A stretch of DNA of 64,000 bases from Paulownia fortunei (taxonomy: Eukaryota; Streptophyta; Magnoliopsida; Lamiales; Paulowniaceae): positions 10,008,071-10,072,070 of the forward strand of contig CM033118.1 of assembly GCA_019321725.1 (NCBI GenBank). Reading direction: 5' to 3'. Shown here piece by piece: positions 36,633-48,678 of this stretch (position 1 is its first letter; every line of letters starts with the position of its first letter). A model generated the notes under the pieces. The model worked only from the letters and a program-made list of their open reading frames with translations. It was not told where the DNA came from and made no database searches. Made by a program: the position numbers and the translations under genes.

Positions 36633-38690
36633 TGTAATGCCCAATTATCTCCTACATAGCCAATAATAAACATCTTGCATGAGTATGCATCTAATCAATA
36701 CGCATTATTGGATTATGACATACAAATAGCATGATTGCACAAACATATATAATTGTTACTATATGCTCCACTTATGCTTTAACATGCACTATTAGATGAA
36801 ATATGAGATCAAACTTTTATTTTTTTTATTAACATATTACTTAAGGGACTTTTTGCAGTGAAAAACTCAATATCTCGATTAAGGAAGATTGATGTGTTGA
36901 ATGGCCATGAAATAAATTATTTACATTGCTCCATACTTGTTATATTCTAAAGTGATTATTTGCCTAAATATTTGCATGAAATATCTTACATTTAGCTAAG
37001 AACTATAAGTATGCAAAATGGTGCAATTTGATTGGTAGATTGACTAGGTTGCATGAAATCTTTCTAAACCACATTACACTTGATTTTAACATCAAAGCAT
37101 CAATTTTTGTCATCTCCTTGCCCATAAATGTGGATTTTGGCATGAGAAGACACCAAGCATGATGCAACCAATTATCACCCTCCACTTACCTCTTTTTGAA
37201 ATGTCAAAGAAGTCATTTTAGCCATATTTTCTTGTGGAAGCACCTCAAAAATGACCAGCCCTTATTCTCCAAGTTTTCCCCAAATTTCTACACTCTTATA
37301 CTCACAAAAATTGAATTTAATCCATAGGAATCCATAGAACACAATGTAGAACAAGTTTCTACCTTTTTAAGCTTAAGAACCGTTGATTTTAAAACTTATT
37401 TCCAACTTAATCAAGGTATATTATTTTTTAATTTTTCTTATGATGAATTTATAGTATCTTGGATGGTTACATATTTTAGTATATTTTTGTATGAATGAAA
37501 ATTCAAGTGGGATAGACTTGAAGCCAAAACTAAGCTAGTTAAGCTAGTTTTTAGCAAAATTGATAGTCTTGTGAAAGGAAGAAAGGTCTTGAATTAGTAG
37601 TAAAATATGGAGTATGCATTATTTTTTAGGTCATGTAATTGATATAGAATTAATTACAAAAGATTTAAAAGTGTATGTGATTTTAATTAGAATAGATTAT
37701 GTGATTTATTAAAGGGACATTGAAAGGTACATGATTTGATTATGGTAGGCCTTTAACACCTCATATTTTCCAAAGAGATCGACCCTTTCACCTAGCACAA
37801 AGTGGACTTGAGGTAATTTGAAACTTTCATTTGTTGTATCATAAGAATCATATAATGTTGTTTATGTTTTAATATGATTGTCATTATTTGTTAAATGATG
37901 TAATGTTTGATGCATTTATGGTTCATGAAGCATGATACTATTAAGAGTATAATGAGGTTTTTGAAAAGAAAATATGGTACTTGATTGATGATCGGGTAGA
38001 CAAGGGACGTGGGAGGGACCGCCGGACCCAACAAATGGTGGTAAATACTTGAGGTTAAAAAATCGATATAGGAAAGCTACAATGAATGAGACAGAATTCG
38101 CCCAATACCGGAGGTTGAAAGACCAAGTATGGAAACCCTGTATTATTTCTCTTATTGGCCAATCATTATGAATAGGTTCCGAAAACCACAACATATCGCT
38201 ATTAGTTAGGTACCACACTTTAAGGGCCCTAAACAATGATTTATGAATAAAATTTATTAAATGGAATGATGCATTTAATTATTTATGTGACTTGTATGTA
38301 CGCTATTTTTTACTACATTAGTTTCACCTTACTGAGCCTTTAGCTCATTAGATTCATATGATGTAGGTGGAAATATATAGGTTTAGAGGTTGACTGAGTC
38401 TCTAGAGCAACCAGACAAAGATTTGTTCATATGTCATGTTTCAAGTTGTTTTGTAGTCTATTTTGAAAACTCTATTTTATTTTTAAATTAGCCGCTCTAT
38501 TATGGTTTGTAAATAAATACACTCAGTTTTGATTTATATATATGGTGTGCCTACAACAAAATGAAACAACAAATGAATTCAAGTTCTTTCTCTTATAGTC
38601 AAAAGGGGAACTTTTATTAAGACCATAACTCTAGTATTGATGAAAAGTTAACATTTCTTGACTTAACTGTATTAGCTTGTTTAGGTTCTG
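36633..38690 (+). repeat. Chromo-G 5' LTR
   Basis: It begins TGTAATGCCC and matches the reverse of solo LTR J. The end is set where similarity to J fades near 38690 (TTTAGGTTCTGC against TTTAGGCTTTGTAG). A GC-richer segment at about 37998-38225, with direct repeats of the GGAGGTTGAAAGACC type, is absent from J. The frames at 37003-37185 and 37916-38236 lie on the opposite strand and are not genes. Confidence 0.78.
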
Positions 38691-38874
38691 CATTTATATC
38701 ATACCTGTAGACAGAAGAAGGCGTATGAACACATCCTGGCTGGGAAACTCAGTCAACTATTTGTTTATTTGCTTTTATGTTTACTTGAATAGATTTTATT
38801 TTATGTTATTGTCATGATTATGCATTTATTATTGGCTAATGAATGGAATAAGAGTGGACAATGCATATCAGGTC

Positions 38875-39866
38875 ATGGCACCAAAAAGGAAGACAATGGA
38901 TGATCATGAGGGTAATCATAGTATAGTGAATAATTTGACTGATCTCATTCAACAACAAACTAGAATGCATAGTGAACAAATACAACAATTACAAGATATG
39001 CAACAAAGAAGCCAAGAATAGAATCAGCAACTTCCTCCATCACAAGCTCGATCAGAAACTTCACAAGTTATGTATGAGAAATTTAGAAAGATGGAACCTG
39101 TTGATTTTAATGGTGAGTCTGATCCTATGGTTGCAGAGGAATAGTTGAAATCTTTGGATACTATCTTTGACTACATGTGAATTGATGATGCTGAGAAGGT
39201 ACTCTGTGTAATTTTCTTATTGAAGAAGGATGCAAGAACCTGGTGGGAAGGAGCTAAGCTTGCAGTGAATATAGAAGAGCTAACTTGGGAGAGGTTCAAA
39301 ACACCATAGATGCTAGGTCGCTCAAAGTAAAAGAATTCTTGGAGTTAAAATAAAGAGGGATGTTTGTATGTGATTACGTGAGAAAATTTGAAGAGGGTTG
39401 CAAGTATATGTTATACATCACCACAGACAACAATGAGAAGATGGATCATTTCCTGAGGGGCCTTAATCCAGAAATTATAAGAGATGTGAGAATGTCTTCA
39501 GCAACAGAGTTTAGGGAACTGGAGGACAAGGCTTTGATGGTTGACTTAGATGAGAAATAGATTGAGAAATCAACAAAAGAAGCAAGTATTCACTCCAAGA
39601 AATCTGAACCAGTTGAAGAAAGAAGAGCAAAAATTAAACCAAGGGAATGAAAAGAGTCCTAGAGTTAGGCATACTTCTACTACAGTTGAAAGGCATAAAT
39701 GTGTTAAGTGTGGGAAGAATCATTTTGGGGAATGCTTTAGTGGTACTAATAGTTGCTTTAAGTGTAAAAAGCCTGGACATATAGCAAAGGATTGTCCAAC
39801 AATATAGGTGAGAGTTCAGGGGATAGTATATGCAATGACACAAGAACAAGTTGATGCTAATTTAAA
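38875..39866 (+). pseudogene. gag: Chromo-G gag with two zinc-finger motifs
   Basis: The start chosen is the ATG at 38875 ([13 protein letters not shown]). A Gln-rich coiled segment ([10 protein letters not shown]) precedes the capsid-like part: [15 protein letters not shown] near 39085, and [11 protein letters not shown] near 39230, the TWWE hallmark of the retrotransposon gag family. Two cysteine motifs follow at about 39703-39800 (CVKCGKNHFGEC and CFKCKKPGHIAKDC). AMTQEQVDAN near 39833-39860 marks entry to protease. Stops near 39020, 39143 and 39308, and frame changes, break it. Confidence 0.85.
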
Positions 39867-39922
39867 TTCCACTACGTATACGTTTCTCGGGATTGCGCAA
39901 ACCTAATAGTGGTATCAAAGCC
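39867..39922 (+). other. Copia-C 5' LTR remnant and primer binding site
   Basis: The last ~42 bp of an LTR (GTATACGTTTCTCGGGATTG, ending CCTAATA at 39908) matches the end of the 3' LTR (56470-56503, GTATACATTTCTCAGGATC). TGGTATCAAAGCC at 39910-39922 is the Met-type primer site. The rest of this LTR is lost at the junction with Chromo-G. Confidence 0.82.
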
Positions 39923-40822
39923 AAGGTTCGTGCGTTTCTGATAATATATGTGATAAATTAAATATTTATATATGTGATTGATTTTGAATCAATTAATTTC
40001 TTTATCTGGGGTTAATAGTATTAATCGTTTTGAATGTTAAAACATTTTTAAGAAACAAGATGAATTAAGAAATTGGATTTCTTGATTCAAGAATTTCAAG
40101 ATTTATGAAATATTGAATTTCATGACCCAAAAATTTCAAGATTTGTGAAATCTTGAGTTTCTTGAAACGTGGCAAGAAATAAAAATTCAAAAAAGTTAAT
40201 TTCTTGATCAAGAAAATTAGTTTTTTTGATCAAGTTTTCAATATTTCTTGATGAGATAAAAAAACTAAGAATTCTTGATGAGATCAAGAAACTAAGAAAT
40301 CAAGATTTTATGAAAACCTTGAATTCTTGGACAAAAAAAATATATGGTTGTTGACCACTCAACGTATGACGTCGGGTGGGCTACCGGCCATCTGACGAGT
40401 GGGCGTCAAGTCGCCCATCGACACCCAATGTGTGGGCTGCCGATAACCCGACGTGTGACGTTGGGTGGGCTATCGGCCACCCGTCATGCAGGCATCACGT
40501 CGCCAGCAGACACCCTATGTGTGGGCGCCCAGTTGACCTACTGTCCCATCCCATCTCGTTACGTAATTGTTATGTAAAATTTATGATTTTTTATTTTAAA
40601 ATTAAATGTTTATTTTAATTTTTGAAAAATTATTTTTCATAAAAATACCAGATTTGAAAGAAATTCCACATAACGTAATCAGTAAATTTTTATTCTTTCA
40701 TTATCATGTGATGTTTTATGTTAGGCATGCTAGTTGGATGAACATGGAGCTTAGGCCAATGTGATTGGTTTAATTTTATGCATAATTGGTTATTTTGGGG
40801 TTTTAATTAAAATGATATATGC
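39923..40822 (+). other. Copia-C leader, first part
   Basis: No gene. It shares the CCAATGTGATTGGTTT segment near 40757 with the Copia-1 leader (reverse of 3631-3650) and Copia-D. Contains repeated AAGAAA/CTTGATG-type simple sequence at 40060-40330 and the GC-rich duplication. Athila-F begins at 40823. Confidence 0.78.
40364..40541. repeat. GC-rich tandem duplication (89-bp period) in the Copia-C leader
   Basis: Two diverged copies, starting GTATGACGTCGGGTGGGCTA (40364) and GTGTGACGTTGGGTGGGCTA (40453), each run through GGCCA, a GTCGCC segment and ACACCC-ATGTGTGGGC. It is the counterpart of the GC-rich block in Copia-1. The two overlapping frames here follow from composition, not coding. Confidence 0.85.
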
Positions 40823-42481
40823 TGATAAATTGATTTTATACCAACAATTCATATACTTTTTTATTAACATCTTGTAGGTAATGACAAAAGAAGAAGAAAA
40901 TGAAAAGAAACCAAAAACTTTGTTGAAATATTGAAGAATCTGAATTGTGATGCGACTGATGGCAGTTTTAGTATTTCAATCATAACCTTTATTCTCTATA
41001 ATTTTCTAGCATGATATATCTTGGTATTTTAGGTATAACTCTCTCCACAGATGTCATATTTAGTTAATTCAAGTGTCTATGGGAAGTGGAGAAATAGATC
41101 TACAATTTCTTAGAAGATATCAAAATCTAATTCATCCTATAAAAAGATCAAAAATCAGTTGAAATGGGCTAAATAGTGTCAAAACACTGAAGTGAAGAGG
41201 AAAAGACTGCAACAACGGTGCCAAAACAGAGTACCTAGGCACCATCTGAGACTTCCAGGACAGAATACAAGGCACCTAAGTACCAAAACTGGGCACCTAG
41301 GCACCATTTGAAGCTGAGAAATAGAATACAAGGCGCCTAGGCGCCGTTATTTTGGGACTAAGCACTGACTTGCTAACCAAAAAGATGCAGATGCATTATT
41401 TTTGCAAAAAGTGGCAATGGATCATGAATTTTGGCATTTTTATTAGATATACACATAAGATACACCTATACATCATTACTCATGGGATGCTATAGTGGGA
41501 TACACTAAATTGGTGGAGTGAAAATTGAGGAAAAGCTATGAAAATATGAGGGATTTTAGAATTTTCTTGGAGAAGGAATCATTGAGATGAGTAGAAGGAT
41601 TGGTTCTTGGAGACAAAACCCATTCAATTTTCTGGATAGGAAAGGAGTCATTCTTAGAGACAAGCCATTCATGGAGATAATGAGAGCTTCAACCATTCCT
41701 TTCCACTTCACAAATTGGTGAACAATTTTCATGCTCTTTCATATATATTTCTTGTGGTTGTATTCATCCATGATGAACTAAACTTTTCTTTCTACAGGAT
41801 ATTATAACCTTATTTGATCCTATATTTTGAGTTCCAAACAATATTAGTTCAAGTTATTCATCTTGTTTGTGTTATCTTGTTTAATATTACATCTTGATTA
41901 TTTGGCCATTAATTAAGATTGTTTGATATATAAGATTCGATACTCAAGAGAGGGAAGATTATACATGATCACAAAAATAACACAACCTAAGAATCATAGA
42001 GTTGAAAAGCTTATAAAACCTTTAAAGTTTAGAAGAAGAATTCATTAAACTTTAGTATATTTTTATTATTAAATTTTTATAGAGATATTAAAATTCATGT
42101 TAAATCTTATAGCCAATTTGACACTAAAGGGAATTGATGAGCTTAGGAATTTTTAACTTACATATGTTGTTGACTTGAATTGATATGTTTTTGAAGGAAG
42201 AACATATGTTATAATTAAGTGAGTCATTCCTCTAGAATTTCTTGCTCATAAGATGTTTGTGTATTTCTTTTAAGAACTCCACTAATATCTTTTTATTAAT
42301 TTTACCTCACTCTACTTTACATATCAATCATCACTTGATTTTCTAGATAAAAGTGGAACTATTTGAACTATGGTACTTGATACAATTTTTTATTGCAATC
42401 CTTGTGGATACTCAACTCAACTTGCCATTGTATTAAAACTTGATACCATGCACTTGCGGTTTGCAAACTATTTCATGAATA
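40823..42481 (+). repeat. Athila-F 5' LTR (1659 bp)
   Basis: It starts TGATAAATTGATTTTATACC and ends TTTCATGAATA. Compared with the 3' LTR it lacks about 57 bp near 40875 (between TTATTAACAT and CTTGTAGG) and further sequence near 41000. No gene. The motif ATTAGTTCAAGTTATTCATC occurs near 41845 and in all related LTRs here. Confidence 0.88.
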
Positions 42482-42487
42482 ATTTTT

Positions 42488-42505
42488 TGGTGCTATTGTT
42501 AGGGA
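42488..42505 (+). other. Athila-F primer binding site (Asp-tRNA type, decayed)
   Basis: TGGTGCTATTGTTAGGGA lies 6 bases after the LTR. It differs from the Athila-H site (TGGCGCCATTGTCAGGGA) only by C-to-T changes. Confidence 0.85.
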
Positions 42506-42659
42506 TTGTTTTCTCATAATTGTATTAATATTGTTCTGACTTAGTCTTGATTTTAGTTTAGATTGTTTTTACTTTCTTCCCATATGTTGATGTTGTCTTG
42601 CCTTGTTATGGATTATACATATTTGTATGCATAAGGCTAGGAGTTTTGGCTTGAGTTAT

Positions 42660-43940
42660 TTTAATCCAGGAATCAAGCAAACTCTTCGAGCTATTAGAGC
42701 AGCAAAAAGATTTGACAATCAAGTCATGGCGGATAACATCAACAATGCTAATGTGAATGTCAATCTTCTAGTATAACAACCACCACCACAACGAAATCAA
42801 TTTGGAGAAAATGCGTTGGAGAATCCTAATGCACACTTGGCCATATTAATGGAGTTTTGTAACACATCAAATGAATTAAGTACCCGACAACGCCATTAGA
42901 CTTCGCTTATTTTTATTCTCACTCCGAGACAAAGCTAGGCTATGGTTATAATCTTTTGTACCAAGTAGCATACCAAGTTGGAATGACTTGATGCAAAAAT
43001 GTCCTGCTAAGTACTTTCCACCAAGCAAGACACTTCAACTCAAGAGTGAGATAGCTCAATTCCACCAATAAGATTTTGAGCCATTATATGAAGCTTGGGA
43101 GAGGTTTAAGGATTTTTTAAGAAGGTGTTCTTAGCATAGTTATGAGAATTGACAACAGGTACAATACTTCTACAATGGTTTGAAAAGGCAAACTCAAACC
43201 ATAATAGATGTTGCCGCATGTGGGACTTTAATGTTTAAGATCGTAGATGAATCCTATATTTTGCTTGAGGAGATGGCTACTAATAACTATCAATGGCTTT
43301 TCGAGAGATCTTCCATTAAAAAGGTTGCTGAAGTTTTTGAGGTAGATTCATATACATAATTAGTTGTATAAGTTTCTACTCTTCTAACTAATTTGCAGCT
43401 TGAACTTCTAATGGAGTTGTTCAAGGAATAGATTCCATGGCATCCACTAGCACTTATTTATGGAAACCAAGGGAAATGAGCAGGTAAATATTGTCAATAA
43501 CCATAATTTCAATTTCAGGAAAAATCAATTATCTACTCACTACCATCTAGACTTTAGAAATCATGAGAATTTTTCCTATGCCAACAATCAGAATTCAACC
43601 CCTTCGGGTTATAACAATCCATCAAATCCCAACCCTCAAGTAGGTGAGAAAAATGCATCATTAGAGGATTTGCTAAGCACTTTTATTGGTGAGACAAGAG
43701 CCCGATTGAATAAGGATGAAACAAATATAAACAACATTGAGACTCAATTAAGGCAGCTAGCTTCAAGTTTAGGAACTCAAATGAGATCAATGGAGACTCA
43801 AATTGGACATCTTTCTATTGAAATTACTGCTAAAAAACATAAAGAAAACTTTCCAAGTGATACGAAAATCAATCCAAGGAGCATTGCAAAGCTATCCAAC
43901 TTCGAAGTGAAACCAAAATCAAGGGGCCAAAAATAAAAAG
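42660..43940 (+). pseudogene. gag: Athila-F gag remnant
   Basis: It begins near the EIKRTLRAI-like segment (about 42670-42700, here altered). Capsid-region landmarks follow in shifting frames: KYFPPSKTLQLKSEI near 43010, PLYEAWERFKDF near 43085, and LLEEMATNNYQW near 43265. A 158-codon open segment (43460-43936) covers the Asn-rich and coiled C-terminal part (ETQLRQLASSLGTQM, METQIGHLS) that precedes protease in Athila. Stops and frameshifts separate the pieces. Confidence 0.87.
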
Positions 43941-43980
43941 TTTAAAAGTTAATGAGCTAATAACAAGTACTTCAAGTTAA

Positions 43981-45060
43981 AGTCCTATGAAGGAACAACC
44001 AAATAAAGAACAAATGCAACCAAATGAACAAATAGGGGTTGAGTAGCTAAAATCTACTCCTAACTTTGAATCTTCTCCTAAATTTAATGTTCCCATTCAT
44101 TTTCCTCAAAGATTTCAAAAGAAAAAAATTAATTCACAATTTGCAAATTTTTTGGAAATCTTCAAGAAAATTCATATCAACAATCCTTTTGCAGATGCTT
44201 TTGCGCAAATGCCTAACTATGCTAAGTTCATGAAAGACATTCATGTCAAGAAAAAGATGATTAGTGAAATTTAAAATTGTGAATCTCATAGAGGAGCGTA
44301 GTGACATTTTACAGAAAAAACTTTCTTAAAAATTAAAGGATCCTGAGAGTTTTACTATTTCTTGTACCATAGGAGGATATTTCTTTGATAAAATATTATG
44401 TGATCTTGGAGTAAGTATTAATTTGATGTTGCTTTCTATTTTCAAGAAATTAGGAATTGGAGAAGTCAAGCCATCCACTATCACCTTACAATTGACGGAT
44501 AGGTCTCACACCTATCCAAGAGGAGTTGTTGAAGATGTATTGGTAAAAATGAATAAATTCATATTTCTTGCAGATTTTGTGGTGTTAGATATGGAGGAAG
44601 ACCAAGAAATTCTTTTAATTCTTGGTTGACCATTCTTTGTCATGGGGCATGCTTTGATTTATGTGAAACACAGTGAATTAACTCTAAGAGTTAATGAGGA
44701 TGAAGTGATGCTTAACATTTATCATGCATTGAAGTTTCAAGAGGAACCACATACTTGTAATAGGATTGAAATATTAAAAACTTGCTTGAATGATCATTTT
44801 CTCAAATAAATTTCATTCCATAATGCAAGGTAATGGTTATGATATTGATAATAAGGATTTAATACATTACTTGCTCTTTCTTGAATCATGAGAGGTGGAT
44901 TTGAATAAGGATAAATGCAAGGCAGCAATGGGAAATACCACAATCAAGGAACAAATAATATCACCAGAGTTGAAAGCACTTCTTGAGCATTTGCTCTAAA
45001 ATGCCCCCAACCAGCTTAAATTGTTGGGCTTTCAATTCAAGATATTCAATCCATACCTAG
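43981..45060 (+). pseudogene. pol: Athila-F protease and protease-RT linker
   Basis: Recognisable segments are FPQRFQKKKINSQF (about 44100), FADAFAQMPNYAKFMKDI (about 44190), a retropepsin active-site segment LGVSINLM (44405-44427, usual form DLGASINLMP) and FKKLGIGEVKPSTITLQL (44440-44492). An open frame of 68 codons at 44423-44629 ends ILLILG at the flap/dimer region. Linker remnants run on to about 45060. Confidence 0.87.
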
Positions 45061-45299
45061 ATTTAATGCTTAAGGACTAACCTATGTTGCTTATGTTGAC
45101 CTATTATGTTGAATCAGTTATTTCTTCGAATTAGACCAATTGATATTCGTTTATATGCCTCCTATAAAGAAAGATAAGAGCCTCTATAAACAAAGCTTTC
45201 CGACTCAGCCTTAAGTGTATTGGTCGAGTATTAATTTCTAGGTACTAACAACACGTATTCGGTATTTATTTCAACATCCCTATCTCCTTGAGAGGTTGA

Positions 45300-46140
45300 G
45301 AAATTACTTCATGTTTTAAGAGAACATAAATTTGCTATTATTTGATCAATTTCTAATTTGAAAGATATTAGTCCTTCAATTGTCATGCATAAAATCTTAA
45401 TAGAAGAATCTTACAAACCATCTATTGTACATCAACGTAGACTAAATCCTGCAATGAAAGAGGTTGTAAGAAACGAAATCTTGAAATGGTAGAATGCCAG
45501 AATTATTTATGCAATTTCTGACAATTCTTGGGTGAGCCAGTTCAAGTAGTTCCAAAAAATAGTGGCATGACCATAACTCAAAATGATAATAATGAACTAA
45601 TACCAACAAGAACGGTCATAGGTTGGTGACTATGTATTGATTATAGAAAACTCAACAAAGCTACTCGTAAAGACTATTATCCTTCCTATTTATTGATCAA
45701 ATGTTAGATCGACTTGCACGGTATCAATACTATTATTTTCTTGATGGTTATTCGGGGTATAATCAAATTATCATAGCACCTGAAGATCAAGAGAAAATAA
45801 TATTCACATGGCCTTATGGCACTTTTGCTTTTTGAATAATGCCATTTGAATTATGTAATACCCCTGCCACATTTCAAAGATATATGATGGCAATTTTTCA
45901 CGATATGGTGGAGAACATAATGGAAATTTTTATAGATGATTTTTTGGTATTTGTCTCCTTATTCGATATATGTCTACATAATCTTTCTCTTGTTATGGTA
46001 AAAGAAGGTATTGTTTTAGGTCATCGAGTGTCCTTCGAAGGACTCGAGGTAGACAGAACAAAAATTATAAATCAATGTGAATGGGATATACCGGATTTTA
46101 TAGAACATTTATTAAAGATTTTTCAAAATTGTAAAACCTT
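45300..46140 (+). pseudogene. pol: Athila-F reverse transcriptase remnant
   Basis: RT segments in shifting frames are IEESYKPSIVHQRRLNP (about 45398-45450), CIDYRKLNKAT (about 45635), PFELCNTPATFQRYM (45842-45886, normally PFGLCNAPATFQR) and the active site as FIDD (45929-45940). A 108-codon open segment covers 45839-46165. This is the Ty3/gypsy RT signature; several stops disable it. Confidence 0.9.
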
Positions 46141-46149
46141 TGTTCATCC

Positions 46150-46660
46150 TTTTGAAAAAAGATAAGCCATTTGATTTTAATGTTGATTGTCTACAGGTCT
46201 TTAATCAAATCAAAAAGGCTATCATCTCATCTCCTATTATGGTGGTACCAGATTGGACCCAACCATTTGAGCTTCTGTGTGATGGTAGTGATTATGCAGT
46301 TAGAGTGGTATTAGGACAAATAAGAGATAAATTTTTTAGGACCATTAACTATGCAAGCCGAACATTTGATGGTACCTAACAAAATTACACCACCACTGAA
46401 AAAGATTTGTTAGCCATTGTTTTTGTATTTGATAAATTTTGTGCTTATTTTGTAGGTACAAAGGTGATAGTGTATGCCAATCATGTTGCTATTAGGTATC
46501 TCTTTGCCAAAAAAGATGCAAAACCAAGGCTAATTCAGTGGATATTCCTTCTTCAATAATTTAATCTTGAAATCAAAGATAAGAAGGGAAGTGAAAATAT
46601 GGTGGCGGTCACTTATCGAGGTTCGAGAAGAAAAATAACAACTTTTAAGGGCCAATTAAA
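46150..46660 (+). pseudogene. pol: Athila-F RNase H remnant
   Basis: FNQIKKAIISSPIMVVPDW (46202-46258) is followed by FELLCDGSDYAVRVVLGQ (46266-46320), the first catalytic Asp region. After [13 protein letters not shown] (the catalytic Glu region, about 46387) comes [18 protein letters not shown] near 46488-46541. Stops occur at 46377 and near 46556. Confidence 0.88.
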
Positions 46661-47960
46661 GATTTTTCCTAGTGAGTTTATTTTGCCAATCAAAGAAAAT
46701 TTACCTTAATACGCAGATTGTGTGAATTATATTGCAGGTGGATTATTGCCCCGAACCTTACGTATTATCAAAAGAAAAAGTTCTTACATGATGTGAAATC
46801 ATATCTATGGGATGATCCCCTTGCTTTTCAAAAGGTGTTCAGATTCTGTGATTTGGGGATGCATTCCAATGGAGGAAACAAATGAAATTCTTAAGCACTA
46901 TCATTCATCTCCATGTGGTAGTCATTTTGGATCTACAAGGATAGCTTCTAAGGTATTGCAATTTGGTTTTATTGGCCAACTTCTTTTAAGGGTTGTTATG
47001 CTTTTGCGCAGACATGTGACCGGTGTCAAAGGATTGGAACAATTACTATATTCCATGAGCCTCCTTTGACTAAGATGATGGAAGTTGAACTCTTTGATGT
47101 TTGGGGGATTGACTTCATAGGACCATTTTCTCCATCAAATGATTGATCATACATTTTGCTCGGTGTGGATTATGTCTCCAAGTAGATAGAAGCAATTGCC
47201 ACACCTATTAATGATACCAATGTAGTGCTTAAATTCTTGTACACACATATTTTCACTCGTTTTGGCACACCTAACGCAATTATAAGTGATGAAGGTTCTC
47301 ATTTTGCAATAAAATATTTAATAACCTTTGGCTAAGTATGGTGTACGATACAAGGTATCTCTTGGATAGTATCCTCAATCAAATGGATAAACCAAAATCT
47401 CAAATTGGGAAGTGAAGCAAATCCTTGAGAAAACGATAAGCATTAATTGAAATAATTGGGCACATAAGCTTGATGATGCATTGTGGGCATACTGCACAAT
47501 ATATAAAACTCCTATAGGTATGTCTCCCTATTAATTAGTTTATGGAAAAGCTTGTTACCTCCCTATTAAGCTAGAACATATAGCATATTGGGTGGTGCAA
47601 TGATTAAATTTTGATACAAAGGTAATAGAAGATAAACGATTGTTGAAACTCAATAAAATGGAGGAATTTAGGCTTGATGCCTATGAAAATGCTAAAATCT
47701 ATAAAGAAAAAAGAAAACAATGGCGTGATTAAAATAATCATGAGAAGGGAATTTCAACCCAGACAACTGGTGTTGCTTTTTAATTCTAGATTAAAATTTT
47801 TCCGAAAAAATTAAAATCTAGATGGTCTGGTCCCTTTATTGTCAACAAAACATTTCCATTTGGGGCGGTTGCATTCAAATGTAAGGATGGCATATTATTT
47901 CGTGTCAATTGACAGAGGTTGAAACATTATTATGGCAATAAAATTTAGAAAATATCTAAT
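46660..47960 (+). pseudogene. pol: Athila-F integrase remnant
   Basis: The zinc region appears as HYHSSPCGSHFGSTR near 46895-46940 and TCDRCQ-like codons near 47014. Core landmarks are FDVWGIDFIGPF (47093-47128, first Asp), ISDEGSHF (47281-47304, second Asp) and a decayed QSNG.A.I segment near 47375-47405 where the catalytic Glu should be. The C-terminal part includes SPY.LVYGKACYLP near 47525 and SRWSGPFIV near 47820-47847. Multiple stops and frameshifts. Confidence 0.87.
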
Positions 47961-48678
47961 CTTCCACTTGGAGAAACGACCTAAGGTATTCGATTTCGAT
48001 CTAACTAAAGACTTTAAATAAAGCGCTTCTTGGGAGGCAACCTAAGATTTTTTTTTCTTCTTATGTTTTGTGAGTGTTGTTATTCTTATTTGATTTCATA
48101 TCATGATGATTGTTCCTTGATATTTTATACATCTTTGCAGGTTAAAGGCTAAACACCACCCATTTTCAGGAAATTCCCCTTGCAAGTTAAAGGCTAAACA
48201 CCAACCATTTTTAGGAAATTCCTCTTGTTTTACAATTCTTTTAATCATTGAGGATAATGCTTATATTATGTTTGGGGAGAGTTCAAGATTCTAGGATTAT
48301 TGCTTGTTGCTTGAAAAATTTAGTAATAAACCATGTGCATGTTTGAAAAAAAAAGAGTAAATATTATAATATGTATGTTTGTTTACGTGTCTAAACATCA
48401 AATTTTGATTTATTTACTTTATGAGGTCTTGTAAATCTTGATGCACTAAATAGTTTGTTGAGTTACATTTAATAAGACCGTGACATACACAAGATCATGA
48501 AGTTAAGTGAAACCAATGTGCATGTTAACATGTAAACTTGGTATATTTTTCTAATCTTTTAAAATGCGATGTTAGAAAAATCTTTCTTGACTTTGGTAAT
48601 CTGATTCAATGGCAGTTGTTATTATGAATTTCATGTTTGATGCTTGAGGACAAGTAAATCTTCAAGTTTTGGGATATT
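47961..48678 (+). other. Athila-F 3' untranslated region
   Basis: It contains the tail motif GCGCTTCTTGGGAGGCAACC (near 48022) and a tandem duplication of 45 bp (48138-48182 and 48183-48227, starting CAGGTTAAAGGCTAAACACC). The tract before the 3' LTR (CAAGTTTTGGGATATT) is the likely polypurine tract. There is no envelope-like frame. Confidence 0.8.
48138..48227. repeat. 45-bp tandem duplication in the Athila-F tail
   Basis: The two copies differ by a few substitutions; both contain GTTAAAGGCTAAACACC and GGAAATTCC. Confidence 0.88.

Larger units (their letters stand above)
36633..39866 (+). mobile_element. Chromo-G: chromovirus-like Ty3/gypsy element, LTR plus gag, truncated
   Basis: The 5' LTR (36633-about 38690) is followed by a short leader and gag (38875-39807). 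The element is cut just after gag, at about 39866, by the remnant of a copia LTR end. Protease, RT, RNase H and integrase are missing. Gag type and the TGTAAYRCCC LTR ends support a chromovirus; the exact clade is open. Confidence 0.8.

Noticed and set aside
37916..38236. 106-codon minus-strand gene in the Chromo-G LTR
   Set aside because: It lies antisense within LTR sequence, has no recognisable domain and is absent from the related LTR J.
40344..40618. Two overlapping frames in the Copia-C leader
   Set aside because: They come from a GC-rich tandem duplication and have no counterpart in Copia-1 or Copia-D.
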